The notes under the pieces: model-generated
Database searches by the model: none
The model's input: only the letters and a program-made list of their open reading frames with translations
What the model was told of the DNA's origin: nothing
Assembly (NCBI GenBank): GCA_033002965.1
Contig: JAURVB010012418.1
Location: forward strand, 1 to 64,000
DNA length: 64,000 nucleotides
DNA from: Piper betle
Taxonomy: Eukaryota > Streptophyta > Magnoliopsida > Piperales > Piperaceae
Direction: 5' to 3'
Position numbers and translations under genes: made by a program
Shown: positions 35,406 through 47,520 of the stretch, in pieces
Layout of the letters: each line of letters begins with the position of its first letter
Numbering within the stretch: the first letter of the stretch is position 1

Positions 35406-38179
35406 ATGTCACACGATATGATCAACAATGCATTTGCACAATCTCAAAAACCACCCGATGTACCTGCACTTGGATCCACTGCTTCTTCCTCTGCTTCTCC
35501 AAATGTTGTGGGTCCAAATGAAAAGATGGAAAATGATTCTACCCCAAAACCACCGAAAGAAAATGATGTTGGAAGAACTCCTCCTTGCAGACAAAGAAGG
35601 AATAACTGGATGTCCTCCACAGCTTCTATTGGGCAAGATGAAGCTTACAACCAGGTGTGCAATTTTCTCAATTATGATGAGGTTGTAATGGTTGGGATTT
35701 ATGGCATGGGGGGTGTTGGCAAAACCACACTCATGAGAAAAATTGAAAGAGAGTTTCTGAAGCCTTCCCACTTCGAAGTCATTTGGGTAGTTGTTTCCAA
35801 GACCCTGGACATAGATAGGATTCAAGAATTCATAATGGGAAAATTGAAGTTAGCCTTCAACAAGCACGACGACCCTTATAGCCGAGCTGAGGAAATAAAT
35901 GATGCACTTTGGAGAAACAAAGTTGCTATATTGTTTGACGACATTTGGGAATGTTTAGATCTTGAGAAGCTGGGCATATTAGGTCAAGAGAATCTGGACA
36001 AAGGATCATTCAAGCTAATCTTCACAACTAGATCAAAAGCTGTATGTGAGAAAATGCAGTCAGATGAATTGATTAATGTGCAACCTTTGGGGTGGGATGA
36101 TTCTTGGGCTTTGTTCAAAAGAAGTGTCGGCAGGAAGAACGATATTGAGAGCTGGGACTCTAGCATTGTGGAGCTTGCCAAAGAGGTTGCAAGAGAGTGC
36201 AAAGGGTTGCCGCTGGCACTCAAAGTCATCGGTAGGGCTATGGCGTGGAGAGGGCGTCCGGAGGAGTGGAGGCACGCATTGACTACTCTTCAACGCTATC
36301 CAGCTGATATTCCCGAGGCCGAGGTGTATCTGTTTACTCAATTGAAGTTAAGCTTTGACTCTTTGTCGAATCAAAGAGAAAAGGATTGTTTCTTGTATAC
36401 TTGTTTATATCCCGAGGATAGAGTCATAGAGGCCAACATGCTCATTGAATGTTGGATTGGAGAAGGGATTCTGACTTTGAATGGCAGTTATCAGGAAGCG
36501 TTTGATGAAGGAATGAACATCTTTGGAACGCTGGAAGCTGTGTGCCTTTTTGAGACAGTCCAATCTCGCAATTTAAGCATGAGAATACACGATGTAATCC
36601 GTGACATGGGAATTTGGATCGCTAACTCTCGTGAAGTAACTGACAAAACAGAGTCTCGTCGGTATTCCGTATGGTGGGATGATTCCAAATTGCCAGAGGA
36701 AGCTATTTGCAGCAATTTGACCACTCTTATCACGGGCAGAGAATGGCGGGGCCGAATATCGTGCAATTTTAGCCGCTTCACATCAATGTCCAAACTGAGA
36801 GTTATAAAATTAGAGGGAGTTAAATTTGATGGAATTCAAACATCAATTGGAGCACTGACAGAGCTGAGACATCTTGAACTGAATGAAACAAACCTGGAAA
36901 GATTACCGGATGAGATTAGAAATCTGAGGAAGTTACAAGTGATGCATTTTTACAGCCGGATCCAGAAAATGAATATCGATCTTCCAGAGGCGATTGGAGA
37001 ACTCACTGAGCTAAGAAGACTGGTATGCAGTACTAGAAATATAGACGCAGAGATAGACTTGAAGAAGTTACCAGTGGAGGTAGGAAACTTGAAGAAGTTA
37101 GAGGAGCTACGCATAGACAGTCACCTTGTAGAGTTCCCACAGGTAATTTGTCAATTGGTCAATTTGAAGAAACTATTCCTCAAAATACAAGCTCGTGTGG
37201 AGTTGCCCATAGGACTCGGAAATTTGAACAAACTGGAAATCTTTGAACTGAATGAACGTTACTCCTCTTTCCATTGTGTTGAACTGATTCCTAATGACAC
37301 ATTCAGAAATATGCACAAGTTGAGAGAGCTAAGGCTTCCGATTAAAAATTTCAAGATACTGCCACCGAGCTTCTTCCAGGGGTTGACATCGTTGAAGAGG
37401 CTATCATTTACGTATCAAGGTGGTTGGACAGACGAGGATGAAATCGTTGAAGAGGATGACATCGTTGAAGAGGATGCCCATATGTACGACGAGGATGAAA
37501 TCGTTGAAGAGGATGACATCATTGAAGAGGCTGCCCATATCTACGACGACGTTGCTTCTTTTCTCATCCAATCGTCATCCTTGCCATTGAGAACCCTAAT
37601 AATTCAAAGGATGCCCAATCAAGAAATTTCAAGTGCCCCCGACAAGCAACGATTTATGCTTCCCTTGGCTAGAAGAGCTCGAGATTGGCGAGTTCGATCG
37701 GCTAGAAAAGATGCAAGTGATGAGTCAGACGGCACTTCCCAGCATACGAGTTCTGAAGATCGACAGTTGCGATTCCCTCAAGCACATCTCCGGACTTGAA
37801 CATCTTCAGAGCCTTGTCGAGCTCAAAATTGTCGATTGCAGCAAGTTGGAAGAAGTGATTCAGGTGGCTGGGGATAAAACTTTGTCGGATCATTCACCTG
37901 GTATTTGCTTCCCCAAACTTGAAAGATTAGGGCTTTTGTCATCTTCCCCAGCTGAAGAGCATATGCAGTGACGCTATCTCATTTCCTTCCCTCCGCGACT
38001 TTTACTTGGATGATTGTCCAGAGCTGAGAGTACTACCCAGAGGCCTGGTGAAGGAAAATAAGGCACCTGAACGACAATATCATATTGTAGGTGATCGCGA
38101 GTGGTACAACAAACTCCAGTGGCAAGATGAAGATTTCAAAGCCGCCCTCAATTCATACTTTTATGTGTTGAGGTGGTAA
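35406..38179 (+). CDS. CNL-type disease-resistance protein (RPS2/RPS5-like), 3' part frameshifted
   Basis: An intracellular immune receptor: NB-ARC ATPase switch plus leucine-rich repeats. The 5' frame runs 797 codons from the ATG at 35406. Motifs: P-loop GMGGVGKTT (100-108), kinase-2 VAILFDDIWE (173-182), KLIFTTRS (203-210), CKGLPLAL (265-272), CFLYTCLYPED (328-338) and an MHD variant IHDVIRD (394-400). LRRs follow from about 440. Only about 95 residues precede the P-loop and no clear coiled coil is seen, so the N-terminus is short or an upstream exon is missing. Residues 676-713 are an acidic tandem repeat. The LRR frame shifts near 37600-37640 ('CFPWLEELEIGEFD' is in another frame) and again near 37945-37960, after which a normal C-terminus ends at 38179 (EWYNKLQWQDEDFK...LRW). 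The two shifts may be errors or real decay. Confidence 0.88.
37431..37544 (+). repeat. 57 bp in-frame tandem repeat encoding an acidic stretch in the LRR region
   Basis: Two units, 37431-37487 and 37488-37544, each encode 19 residues rich in Asp and Glu (DEDEIVEEDD core). Each unit contains a smaller repeat of 'gttgaagaggatga'. A similar 'atcgttgaagagg' just upstream (37389-37401) may be the seed. The length is a multiple of three, so the frame is kept. Confidence 0.85.
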
Positions 38180-38601
38180 AATAACCGCCAGCAGGGGCCG
38201 ACAAAGAAGGGCAGAAGGTAAAATCTTGTTTTTATAAATGGTTTGAAAAGGTTTTCAATTTATGATATAAATTAAGACAATGACGTGTCATGCATTTTTG
38301 AAATGTTTGCTACAAACTGGAATATATGATTTGGAATTCCCGGTGGATTATGAAAGGATTTTCTCTTGCCTTGGTCTTTTTTATCTCCCATAGGTTGCTT
38401 TATCAAGTTTGTCCTTGGGGTTTGAAAAGATGACTATTACTATTCTTTATTGTGTTGCTTATTCCCTTTCCTGCTTTGAATATTTTTTTTCTGGTAAGAA
38501 TTTTAGATTTAATGGAAACACCACCCTTGTTGCTATTTTTTATTTTTTTTAATCAATCAATTTTTAATTAGTTTTGATTCGTGCGCGCTTAAATAAGTTC
38601 T
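38180..38601. other. Intergenic between CNL gene and LRR relic
   Basis: AT-rich 3' flank of the CNL gene. Nothing coding is seen. Confidence 0.45.
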
Positions 38602-39400
38602 TCATTCCAGTTTATCAAGCTTCCCGAGCTGACTGGGAATCTCTCCCATCGGATTGTTGTAGCTGAGGTCTAGGAATTGCTGGAGGTACACTAGATTTCC
38701 CATTTCGAATGGGATTGTCTCATTTAAAACATTTTTGCTCAAATTCAAGGACGTACGCTGAGAGCATCCAATCAAATCTTTTGGAATTTTCCCACTAAGC
38801 TTACTTGAGGAGAGATCAAGTATCTCCATAGTTGATAGTTTCCCAAGTCCAAAAGGTATCAAACGTGAGAGTTCATTACCACTAAGATTCAAACTTCCGA
38901 GTTTTGTTGAGTAACCAAGCTCCATACGGATTGCCCCTCTTAGTTGGTTAGATGAAAGATCAAGCACCTCCAAGTTTTTCAACATGCCAAGTTCCTTCGG
39001 AATAGTACCAGAAATTTTGTTTGAGGAAAATCTAGCAAATGACAAATTTGATTACTGCCCCCAACTAGCTAAGATGGTGCCATAAAAACCCTTTAAATCA
39101 TGTATTTGAGATTTGGATAGGCACCAAAGTCTTCACTCATATTTCCACTTACGTTGTTTCCTCGTAGCCAAATATTTTCCAATGTTACGCAATTTTTCAG
39201 GATTTTTGGAATTGTGCCATTGAGTCTGTTATCTACGGCTGACAGAAAGGTTAGCCTTCCGCCTTGGCAAAGCTCACTCAGCAGGGGACCTGAGAAATGA
39301 TTGTAAGAAAGCAAGAACACAGACAAGTTTTTAAGATTGTTTTTGTACAGCCACATATTGACAAGATTTTTGAGATTAAATTTACCTTTGATCCAGAATT
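38602..39400 (-). pseudogene. LRR receptor-kinase ectodomain relic (MIK2-like)
   Basis: The minus strand encodes about eight to ten plant extracellular LRRs of the LDLSSNxLxGxIPxxLG type ('LEVLDLSSNQLRGAI', 'MEILDLSSSKLSGKIPKDL', 'LQQFLDLSYNNPMGEIPSQLG'). This is the ectodomain of leucine-rich-repeat receptor kinases similar to MDIS1-interacting kinases. A stop interrupts the frame near 39048 between the two blocks, and the 3' end stops abruptly at 38602 without membrane span or kinase. It overlaps no other gene and is dead. Confidence 0.8.
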
Positions 39401-40216
39401 AAATTTGGTATCGGTAGTTGTGGTACGAAATGGTCAAAATAACGTAAGGGAAGGTTCATGCCTATCCATTGTTGATCTCATAGAATTGACACTTCTTACC
39501 TCTATAATATGTCATCTAATGAGATAGATCAAGAGGACATTATGCATAGAATTGTGAAAAGTCAAAGGCTAACATACTGTTCTCTATTACATTTATACGA
39601 CTAGATTGACTTCACCCATTTTAGATTTTAAAGCCGCCCTCGATCTACACATTCAAATAAAATATTTTGGAGGGATTGATTTTGAATCGCCGAATGGGCC
39701 ATTACCTTAAGCCCAGCCCAACCCTAGGTGTGGAAATTGCAAATTTGTTACTGTCAAAACAACTTTATCATGGAGTTTGTCACGGAAATCCGGTAACAAA
39801 AATCCGTATAAAGAGAAGAAATAATCCGTATTTTTTTATATATAATTGAAGCCCAACAGCCAACCTACACAAGATCTAATGGCGGTAGGAAAGACCACCT
39901 CTGCTTCAACGGGTTGCAGGATTTAGACCACCTCTACGCATTTTGAGTGAAGTGAGTTTGTTTACTCATTAATCTTCCTTGGACAAGGCTTCACAAATCT
40001 TTGAAGGTTATCATATAATTGTTCATCACATCATCTCAAAGTTCACAAAAAATGGTGTGACCAAAAATTTCTTCACTTTAGTACTTGCATGCGCATTAAT
40101 ATTCTACAAATACCTTCATAATTTTCTACAATTTTTTACGTCATTATTGATTGTTTACTGTATTTGTATTATGGTGTTCATATCGATTTGTCATTATCAT
40201 GATCGATTTGTTGAAG
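39401..40216. other. Intergenic, no gene recognised
   Basis: No coding similarity. It should contain earlier CYP90D exons if they existed; none were found. Confidence 0.4.
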
Positions 40217-41113
40217 GCGAAGGAGAGGATGAGTAGTTTAGTGAGAAAGATCATTGAAGATAAAATGCTAGAGATGAAGAGCAACATTATTAGGCAATCG
40301 AACGACGTGATCGACGTGCTCCTAACCGAGATAAACCAAGCAAACGAGGCAAATTTATCGGTGGATTTCGTATGTGGAAATGTGATAGAGATGATGATCC
40401 CAGGAGAAGACTCAGTGCCATTGATAATGACTCTTGCTGTAAAATACTTGACTGCTTGCCCTCTTGCTCTCAAGCACATAACTGTAAGAACATTTTTTGA
40501 TGTCATGGTATTGATCTTTTCGTTGATTGTGCAGAATACATATATCCAAATGCATAATTTTCATTTCTCTTTGTTTTTAATCTGTAGGAGGAAAACATGG
40601 AGATGAAGAAGAAGAAGATCCTCCTTGAGGAAAGTTATGAACACCTCTTTGGAATTCACCCAGAATGTAAGTTCAATAACCACTAATATAACAATATCCA
40701 TTTTGCTTGTTTAGTACGATATGCTATCTCATGTGAGTGGTTGGATTACTTTTTTGAAGCTTTATATTGTTGTATATATACTAATAGATTTGTAATTTAT
40801 TTTCTGGTACTATTTGCAGGTGATCAATTAAACGTTAAGGTTGGCTAATATTGTCAATGGAGTTTGGAGGAAAGCTTTGAAGGATGTGGAGATCAAAGGT
40901 AAAAGTATTTATTGGCTTTTTGGTTGCATGATTACACACTATCCAAGCATGCTTGAGACAAGAATACAAACAAAAACTTCATGATGGCATGGGGCTTCAT
41001 TGAATCAAGTTTTATCATTTCCTGGTATTCATTGCTGGCTAGTACATCCACTTGAAGTCCATGTTAATTTGTTGCAGGCTACTTGATACCCAAGGGGTGG
41101 GGTGTCTTGGCAT
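40217..41113 (+). pseudogene. CYP90D-type cytochrome P450 relic
   Basis: CYP90D enzymes are ER-bound monooxygenases of brassinosteroid synthesis (C-23 hydroxylation or C-3 oxidation). Four consecutive exons with proper splice sites remain: 40217-40483 (AKERM...MIPGEDSVPLIMTLAVKYL, the I-helix region), 40588-40666 (EENMEMKKKK), 40820-40898 (TLRLANIVNGVWRKALKDVEIK, near the ExxR helix) and 41078-41113 (LIPKGWGVLASW). Defects: a TAA at 40829-40831 where the ExxR Glu would be, loss of the 'YLSLPFTQ' part, no N-terminal exons, and truncation exactly where element copy C starts. The heme-binding cysteine exon is absent. Clearly non-functional. Confidence 0.85.
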
Positions 41114-42039
41114 CATGGTTACATGAATCGGAATCGGTTTTTGAGGGAGTCGGAATCGAAATCGGAATCGGTCTAAATCGGCCAGAAATCAGTTCAGTTG
41201 AATCGGTCTGAATAGGTCCAAATCAGTCATATATAATATTTGACAACTTATAAAATAAATATATAAAAATTAAATATTGATGTCATTTTAATATTATTGT
41301 GTGTATTATATTTTATAATATTTTAAAAAAAATTTTAATTATTTAGAATTACTTATTATTTTTGACGAGTCAGACACGAGTCAGAATTTTAATTATGAGA
41401 ATGCCACTTAGTGCACCACCCTCCTTCCCGCCGCCGCAGGGGCCTGCACCCCCTCCCCCGGTCCCTCCCCGCCCTGCGCCGCCGCGCCCGCCCCTCCCCC
41501 TAGACCCGCCCTGCCCCGCCCTAGCCGCCCCGCCCAGCCCTCCCCTGCCCCGCCCTCGCCGCGCAGCGCCCGTCTCCCCCCGCCAGCCCCGCCAGCCTCG
41601 CCCTGCCCCTGTCGCGCCCTGCCCCCCTCCCCCCAGATCCGCCCGCCCCGCCCGCCCCCTCCCCCCGGATCGGCCTCGCCCGCCCGCCCTCGCCGCCAGT
41701 GGTCGAAAGGTCGAGCGGAGTTGAAGTCGGACGGCGAAGCGCGGCGGTGGGCGGCAGCGCGAGCGCGACGGCGGAGCGGGGGTAGATGGTTTTAAAATCA
41801 AAATTACTATTTTACCCATGCTTAAATAATTTAATAAAAATCATACCTAGGGTATTTTCATAATTTCCTTAAAAAACCGATTCCGATTCCGAGTTAAATC
41901 GGTCGGAATCGGGCGAAATCGACCGATTCTGGGACCGATTCGGGACCGACCGAGTCGGCCCCAAAATCGGATCGGCGCGACGCCGATCCGATTTAAATCG
42001 GCCGATTCCGCACAGAATCGGCCGATTCGTGCAACCCGG
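41114..42039 (+). mobile_element. hAT-like 'AATCGG' element, copy C, inserted in the CYP90D relic
   Basis: The 926 bp copy starts CATGGTTACATGAATCGG and ends CCGATTCGTGCAACCCGG, with the same arm ('gagtcagaattttaattatg', 41381-41400) and a C-rich core (41410-41770). Left flank CTTGGCAT and right flank CTGGCAAA agree poorly. The right flank is identical to the left flank of copy B. Confidence 0.85.
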
Positions 42040-42089
42040 CTGGCAAACCACACTCTTTCCACCCTCCCTCCCAACTCCAACCGACTCCT

Positions 42090-43068
42090 TGCCCCTAGCC
42101 TTTCCCATGCATGGACGAGCTTCTATGCAGCTGGCCGGAGTTGGAGAAGATAGTTGGGGTGCCATTGATGCTGGTGCAAGTCAGTCGTCTTGCTTGTAAG
42201 GGTTTTGTGCTAGCTCTGAGCTACAACCATGCAATGGCCGACGCCAAGGGCCTTGCTGCCCAGTTCTCGCACCGCCAGCAAGGCCACCTGGCACCGATGC
42301 TGTGGCGCCGAGAGCTGCTTTCCGCCCGAAATCTGCCTACCATAACCTGTGTCCGCCATGGCTACAATGACATGGTAGTTGCCAGCGATACCTCCGATGG
42401 TCTGGCTGGTGACAGGCTTTCTCTGAAAGAGAAATTGCACCGGTCTTTCTTCTTAGGCACCTGCGTTACATCGTCCCTCCGCTGCTGGCTCCACTCCACC
42501 ACCACCGCCCACTTTGACTTCAACATCATTGCCATGGTTCTATGGAAGTGCTGCGCAGCCGCATGGGGAACCGAGTTGCCGCCGATGATGAAGTGCGGTT
42601 CTACTTTGCCGTCGATGCGTGGAGGCGCTCCACTCCCCGGCCTCCCCGTTGGCTATCAAGACAATGTGACAGTGGTGTCCAAAGCAGTGACGACGGCTGG
42701 GGAGCTCCAGTGGCGGCCGGAGAGCTTCACGGCTGAGCTAATAGGGAAGACAAAGATGGTGGTGGTCGTGGAGCATGTAAGGTCGGCGGCGGACATAATG
42801 GTGGTGAAGGGCAGTCCAGCCATGGTGTTGGACCGGGCATATCGCATGTCGGACCTGACCCAGTCTGGTTGGGCGAGGTGGGCTTCAAGTGGGGTGAGCC
42901 GGTTTACAATGGACCGGTGAAGGGAGGGTGTGAGAGACGTTCTTGTCTTGGAGCTTTCATGTCAAGTGTGGAGATGGGATTTCAGCGCTTTTGTGTTTGC
43001 CTAGGAATGTCATGGAGAGGTTCAATGTGGAACTTCAAGAGATGATTAGTGATGATTCTGACATTTGA
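42090..43068 (+). pseudogene. BAHD acyltransferase pseudogene
   Basis: A paralogue of the intact gene at 25.4 kb, lacking its first 120-odd residues. Homology starts at 'PFPCMDELL' (about 42099) just right of element copy C. It retains 'RLACKGFVLALSYNHAMADAKG', so the HxxxD is HAMAD. Near 42540-42640 the reading switches frame twice (the 'EVRFYFAVDAWRR' block is out of frame with its surroundings). Toward the end another shift separates 'MSDLTQSG' from 'GFKWGEPVYNGP', where the DFGWG motif has become GFKWG. The C-terminus 'MERFNVELQEMISDD' ends at 43068. Promoter and 5' end are gone, so no product is expected. Confidence 0.9.
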
Positions 43069-43293
43069 CCATGAATTAACCAATATATATATTAGACTGG
43101 TTAATAAGAGGGAACATTTTATGGATCCATACTCCAAATACTTCAAGCTCTCTTCACTACTAGTGGGAATACCTCAACAACATATCTACAAAACAACATA
43201 CATTGTTGAGCACCAGGACATGGCCATACCAAGCTAATATACAATGAGCAACTTGATCAAGTGGTGAGAAAAACACTCAACCCCAAGAAAAAA
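43069..43293. other. Short intergenic gap between convergent genes
   Basis: Joins the ends of the BAHD pseudogene (plus) and the rhodanese gene (minus). Nothing else seen. Confidence 0.4.
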
Positions 43294-45051
43294 TCACTCT
43301 TCTGAAACCACTGGCAATCCCTCCTTAAACCAATTGTATAGACCACCTTCCAAGTGATACACATTCTTGTATCCATTTAGAACAAGCAAGTAGGCTGCTA
43401 TAAGAGACCTGCATACAGAGAGGATCATTTGTAGGAAAACCGGATGTTTCAGAAGCTCAAGTAATGGGTCTCTTCAAAAAACTGAACAAGTGTCTGCAAC
43501 AAATTCTAGTACATAAAATTAGCTACCTTGATTGTTGGCCTTCGGAAGGTTTTGTGATGGTTTCATTGTGCCACCAGTTGTGCAAGCAACGATTATTTTT
43601 GCCTCTTTGTCGAGCTGTGCTTCTACAACTGAGAGAAATCGAAAAATTCATGATCCTTTGTTTTGTATCTGAAAAATTCGAATTGAAATAAGTAATCACT
43701 TACTCTTTAAGAACTCGGGATTTTCTTCAGTTCCAGAGAAGATGCCGAAGAAGGCAAATGCAGCGCGTCTAGCAATGTCCCAAGCAGTCCACTCTTTTAT
43801 TAGTCTGTAAATTTGAGCATTGATGACCCCTGAGGATGATCCTACACAAACATGGGAATGTAATCAGAGATGCTACATAATCACTTGTTTGAGCTTAAAC
43901 TACACAAGTCATGAATGTACAAGCAATCAATTATTATGAGTAAATTTGTAAAGATGAATTTGTTTTCAACGATGAAGATATCAATGAGCAAGTCATGGGC
44001 ACAAACTGATTCAGAACAACCTTCTTAAACTCGGCCTCTGGACGCACATCAAGGATCACAAAATTGTTTTCTTGCTGTAAGCGGAAAGCTTCCTTTACAT
44101 CAACACTTCGCACCTGCAGTTAGATTACTGGTATTTGTCAAGTGAATTTCAGATGTGGTAAAGCATGACACTCTGTAAAAACTTGATAAAAACAGAACTA
44201 CAAGTATCACTGTGGGCACAGAGCAAGAATGTTCAGATTTTATAACAAAAAATTTATGGACAGAACAAGAAAAATGTCCACTATGTGCCAAGCTTGGACA
44301 AAAGTTTCTACCGATCATTATGAATCCATCCAGGATTTCATGGCCATTCCAAATCAATTTTTTTTGCCACAAGAGAAAAATGGATCAAATAAATTCAATC
44401 TCAAGTTTCCCACATGATTGTTGCTTTATCATCCTTCCGTTGTGGCTTCCTAACAAGAAATGAGAAGTCCCTTAGCTCTAGAACGGAGTTGAACAGATGG
44501 CACCCGGAAAAAAATTTATACAAGAACAAAGAAAATTGTTTCATGCTCCTGTTAATTATATTACCTCACAAGAAATATTACCAGTCATGCAAGTCACTAA
44601 GTGAGTTTCTGCGTGGAGTTCATTTCTTTAAAAGCAATCATCTCGTTAATAAGACGAAAGTAGCAAACTTAAACTGCAGCTACCAGCATCATGGGATCAC
44701 AAGTCCTTCAGTAGGCAAATCAAAACTAACAGAAATCAATCAACAAAACAAACCCTTTTCTGCAGCAACACCTCTCTCTTCACCTTCCAATCTTCCTCAG
44801 CTGTTCCAACAAAAACAACTGGATCAGGAAATTCCATCAAAAACTAAAAGGCACCAACAAAAATCTTGTTCCTTCCTACTCCCCAACATCACCTGGAGAT
44901 TTAGCTGGTTTAGTAGCTGCACAACTAATCTTCAAGCGCTGCCCGGCTGGGAGCCCAACCATACCCTCCTCTCCACAGACCCAGAACAATGAGCTAGCCC
45001 AAAGTAACAATTAGGAAGAACAAGAGCTGGACTTGTAACAGAGGCCAACAT
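43294..45051 (-). CDS. Rhodanese-like domain protein, chloroplast (STR14-like)
   Basis: A single-domain sulfurtransferase-family protein of plastids; the enzymatic role of STR14 is not settled. Six exons with GT-AG borders: 45051-44893, 44800-44754, 44113-44021, 43841-43704, 43628-43527 and 43408-43294. They read, in order, a Ser/Val-rich transit peptide, EEDWKVKREVLLQKR, VRSVDVKEAFRLQQENNFVILDVRPEAEF, INAQIYRLIKEWTAWDIARRAAFAFFGIFSGTEENPEF, KEAKIIVACTTGGTMKPSQNL and SLIAAYLLVLNGYKNVYHLEGG. The active-site loop CTTGGTMK carries the cysteine. Three one-base losses break the frame: near 44948-44956 (exon 1), 43827-43836 (exon 4) and 43541-43546 (exon 5). Splice sites and residues are otherwise well conserved, which argues for sequence errors over decay. 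Confidence 0.87.
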
Positions 45052-47520
45052 CTTCCACCCCTGACAAACTCAATCCAATCTCAATGCAGAAAACAGCACA
45101 ACAACATTAAGAACATAGGCGAAGCGTTTGGATGGGTGGTGGAGATTTGTCCTAAAACAGATATTTACTTGTACACGAGTCCCAGACCTTTTACTACAGT
45201 AACTGTGAACTAGCTCAGATGAAATCACACCATGTTCTGGGTCTAACTCGGTGCGTGCATGCGACACCACTGGCACCGCCGGTATGTAAACCCTAAACCG
45301 GTGAGAACCCATCATCATGAATTGATTGTGGTTTGATCAGTGTGTGTAGTTTCTCAGGAGTTTTCCCTGTGGAGGTTAAAAAAGAAAACTCCGATGCCCG
45401 GCAACACCACCTCCCCATGTTGTTATTGCCCTTGGAAGGTTGTTTGATGGGAGCTTAATTGGATTACACTAGATTTAATGTATAGTCAGATACGAATATA
45501 TTTAGGGTGAGTATGGTTTGGTTAATAGGCTAAACCAACCGAATTAAACTTATTTGGGTAATTTGGTTTGGTTGTAGTTCGGTTAAAAATAAAAATAAAT
45601 TAATAAATGAAAAAAATCTATTTATATTAGATTTTTCACTTTTTTCTTCATTGTACGTGCACTTTTATATTTGTTTATTCATCGTAATATATAATAAAAG
45701 TTTATAAAATCATTATTTCACTTTAATTTATTGAAAGTAATTTATTTATTTATATACAAGAGATGAAAATTGAATATATTATATATTATGTACCTATTAT
45801 ATAATACAATGTCTCAAATTAAAACATTATTTGTGTAACTTTTTATAATAAATTTATGATTAGCCTCTAAATATGTACTAACAATTTTTTATTTCTTAAA
45901 TAAAACCTAAGAATGAATACTTAATAAAATAAAATATTATTTATCATTTTCATTAGTTTGTCATAGTTAAGTTAAAACCAAACCAAAAAGTTTGGTTATC
46001 GATTGTAATTTGGTTTTTATTTAGTTAATTAAACTACTTCAATTCAATTAATTAGGCAAGTAACACAGTGTGGATTTAACCAAATTGACCAAATGATTAA
46101 TTTTAAGTATATAATTTAAATTAAATTTAATTAAAACTTAAAGTTGTAAATGAAATGTTTTATTAAACATTAATATTTAAAAATTATTGTTAATATTTAA
46201 ATAAGTATATCAATTAAAATATTATAGTTTTCAAAAACTCGCCTTTTGAATATCCCTTCCCTGACTTCATGGTCGAACATTAATTACAACAATTCAAAAT
46301 TTTTCATAACTTCAAGTTAAAAAATAAGACCACAAATTAAAATTTTATGAAAGCCTTAAAGGTATTATATTTTAAGAAAGTATAAAATATTATTACTAGA
46401 AATAACTGTTAATATATGATATTGAAAATTTTGTTAATTTGTGATTTATTATTTTGTTTTATTTATTTTATTTAACTTATAAATATATTTAGCACTATTT
46501 CAAAATAATTTAGAATATCATGAGTAATTAATTTGTGATGTATTATATTATTTATTTATTTAACTTATAAATTATAAATATAGTGATAATAGTTGTGGCC
46601 CCCTACTTGAAGCTATATTTAGCTAACTAAAATGACAATTGTCTTTTTTATGGAAAGTTTCAACTCTATTTGTATTCTCGTACGTTCTGATGGCAATAGG
46701 TCAACCAATATTTGTGGATCTAAAAAATAATGTGTCCAAAGTCATTGAAAAGGAAAAGAAAAAAATAATTGGTTCAGTTCAACTTCACCATTCCCTTTTC
46801 ATAGTTTTAATAAAAATTTGAGATTTGAACACAAATAGACATGTTAACGAGTGAATTCAACTGGGAGTCAATTTTAAATTAGACCCATTTATATTATTTA
46901 ATTTAAAAAGTAAAAAATATAAAATTAATATATATATAGGTATATACATATTACTATTTTTAACACTTAAAATTGATAAATATATAATTTATATTATTTT
47001 AAAATATTGATATAGCTTACTTAAAAAATATTATATGTTTGTAACTTTTATTTCTTAACCCATATAGTCAATCATATAAGTTAGTACAGAGTTACCCTTT
47101 GAGTTTGAGTTAGAAATTTATAGAATAGAATCAATTTGAAGAGTTTTTTAAGTTATAGAATAATTTAAAAATTATATCCCATTAAAATGTTTTTCTCAAC
47201 CCAATTACGATACAAGCATAATTAGATATAGTTGTCTCCAACTAGATTAGCAATAAATGGCCAAAAAATATGGCCGTTTAAAAATGGTCACACCTTCCTA
47301 TGATAGATTTTTGAAATGGTGGATAATATTGGCCGACTAGACCCTTGCGATGTGCCTGTATTTTAATCACTTCCCACCAAATAGAGCTAAGTGGTTAAAA
47401 ATAGCCCTGTAGTAAGATTTATCAAAGATGTGATTAGGGGGAGTTTATCAAAGATGTGGTTAGGGGTTTGCCATTAAACTGTGAGAAGATACATTATTTA
47501 CGATTCAATATTAGTATAAA
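45052..47520. other. Long AT-rich intergenic region
   Basis: The first 300 bp are the 5' flank of the rhodanese gene and less AT-rich. From about 45460 on the DNA is very AT-rich with no coding similarity. A 27 bp tandem duplication ('gtttatcaaagatgtg.ttaggg') lies at about 47410-47468. Confidence 0.45.

Noticed and set aside
38602..39400. Functional LRR receptor kinase
   Set aside because: Contains a stop and lacks signal peptide, membrane span and kinase.
44100..44992. Separate genes inside the rhodanese locus (open frames at 44212-44992, plus strand, and 44100-44372, minus strand)
   Set aside because: They overlap introns and exons of the six-exon rhodanese model and resemble nothing.
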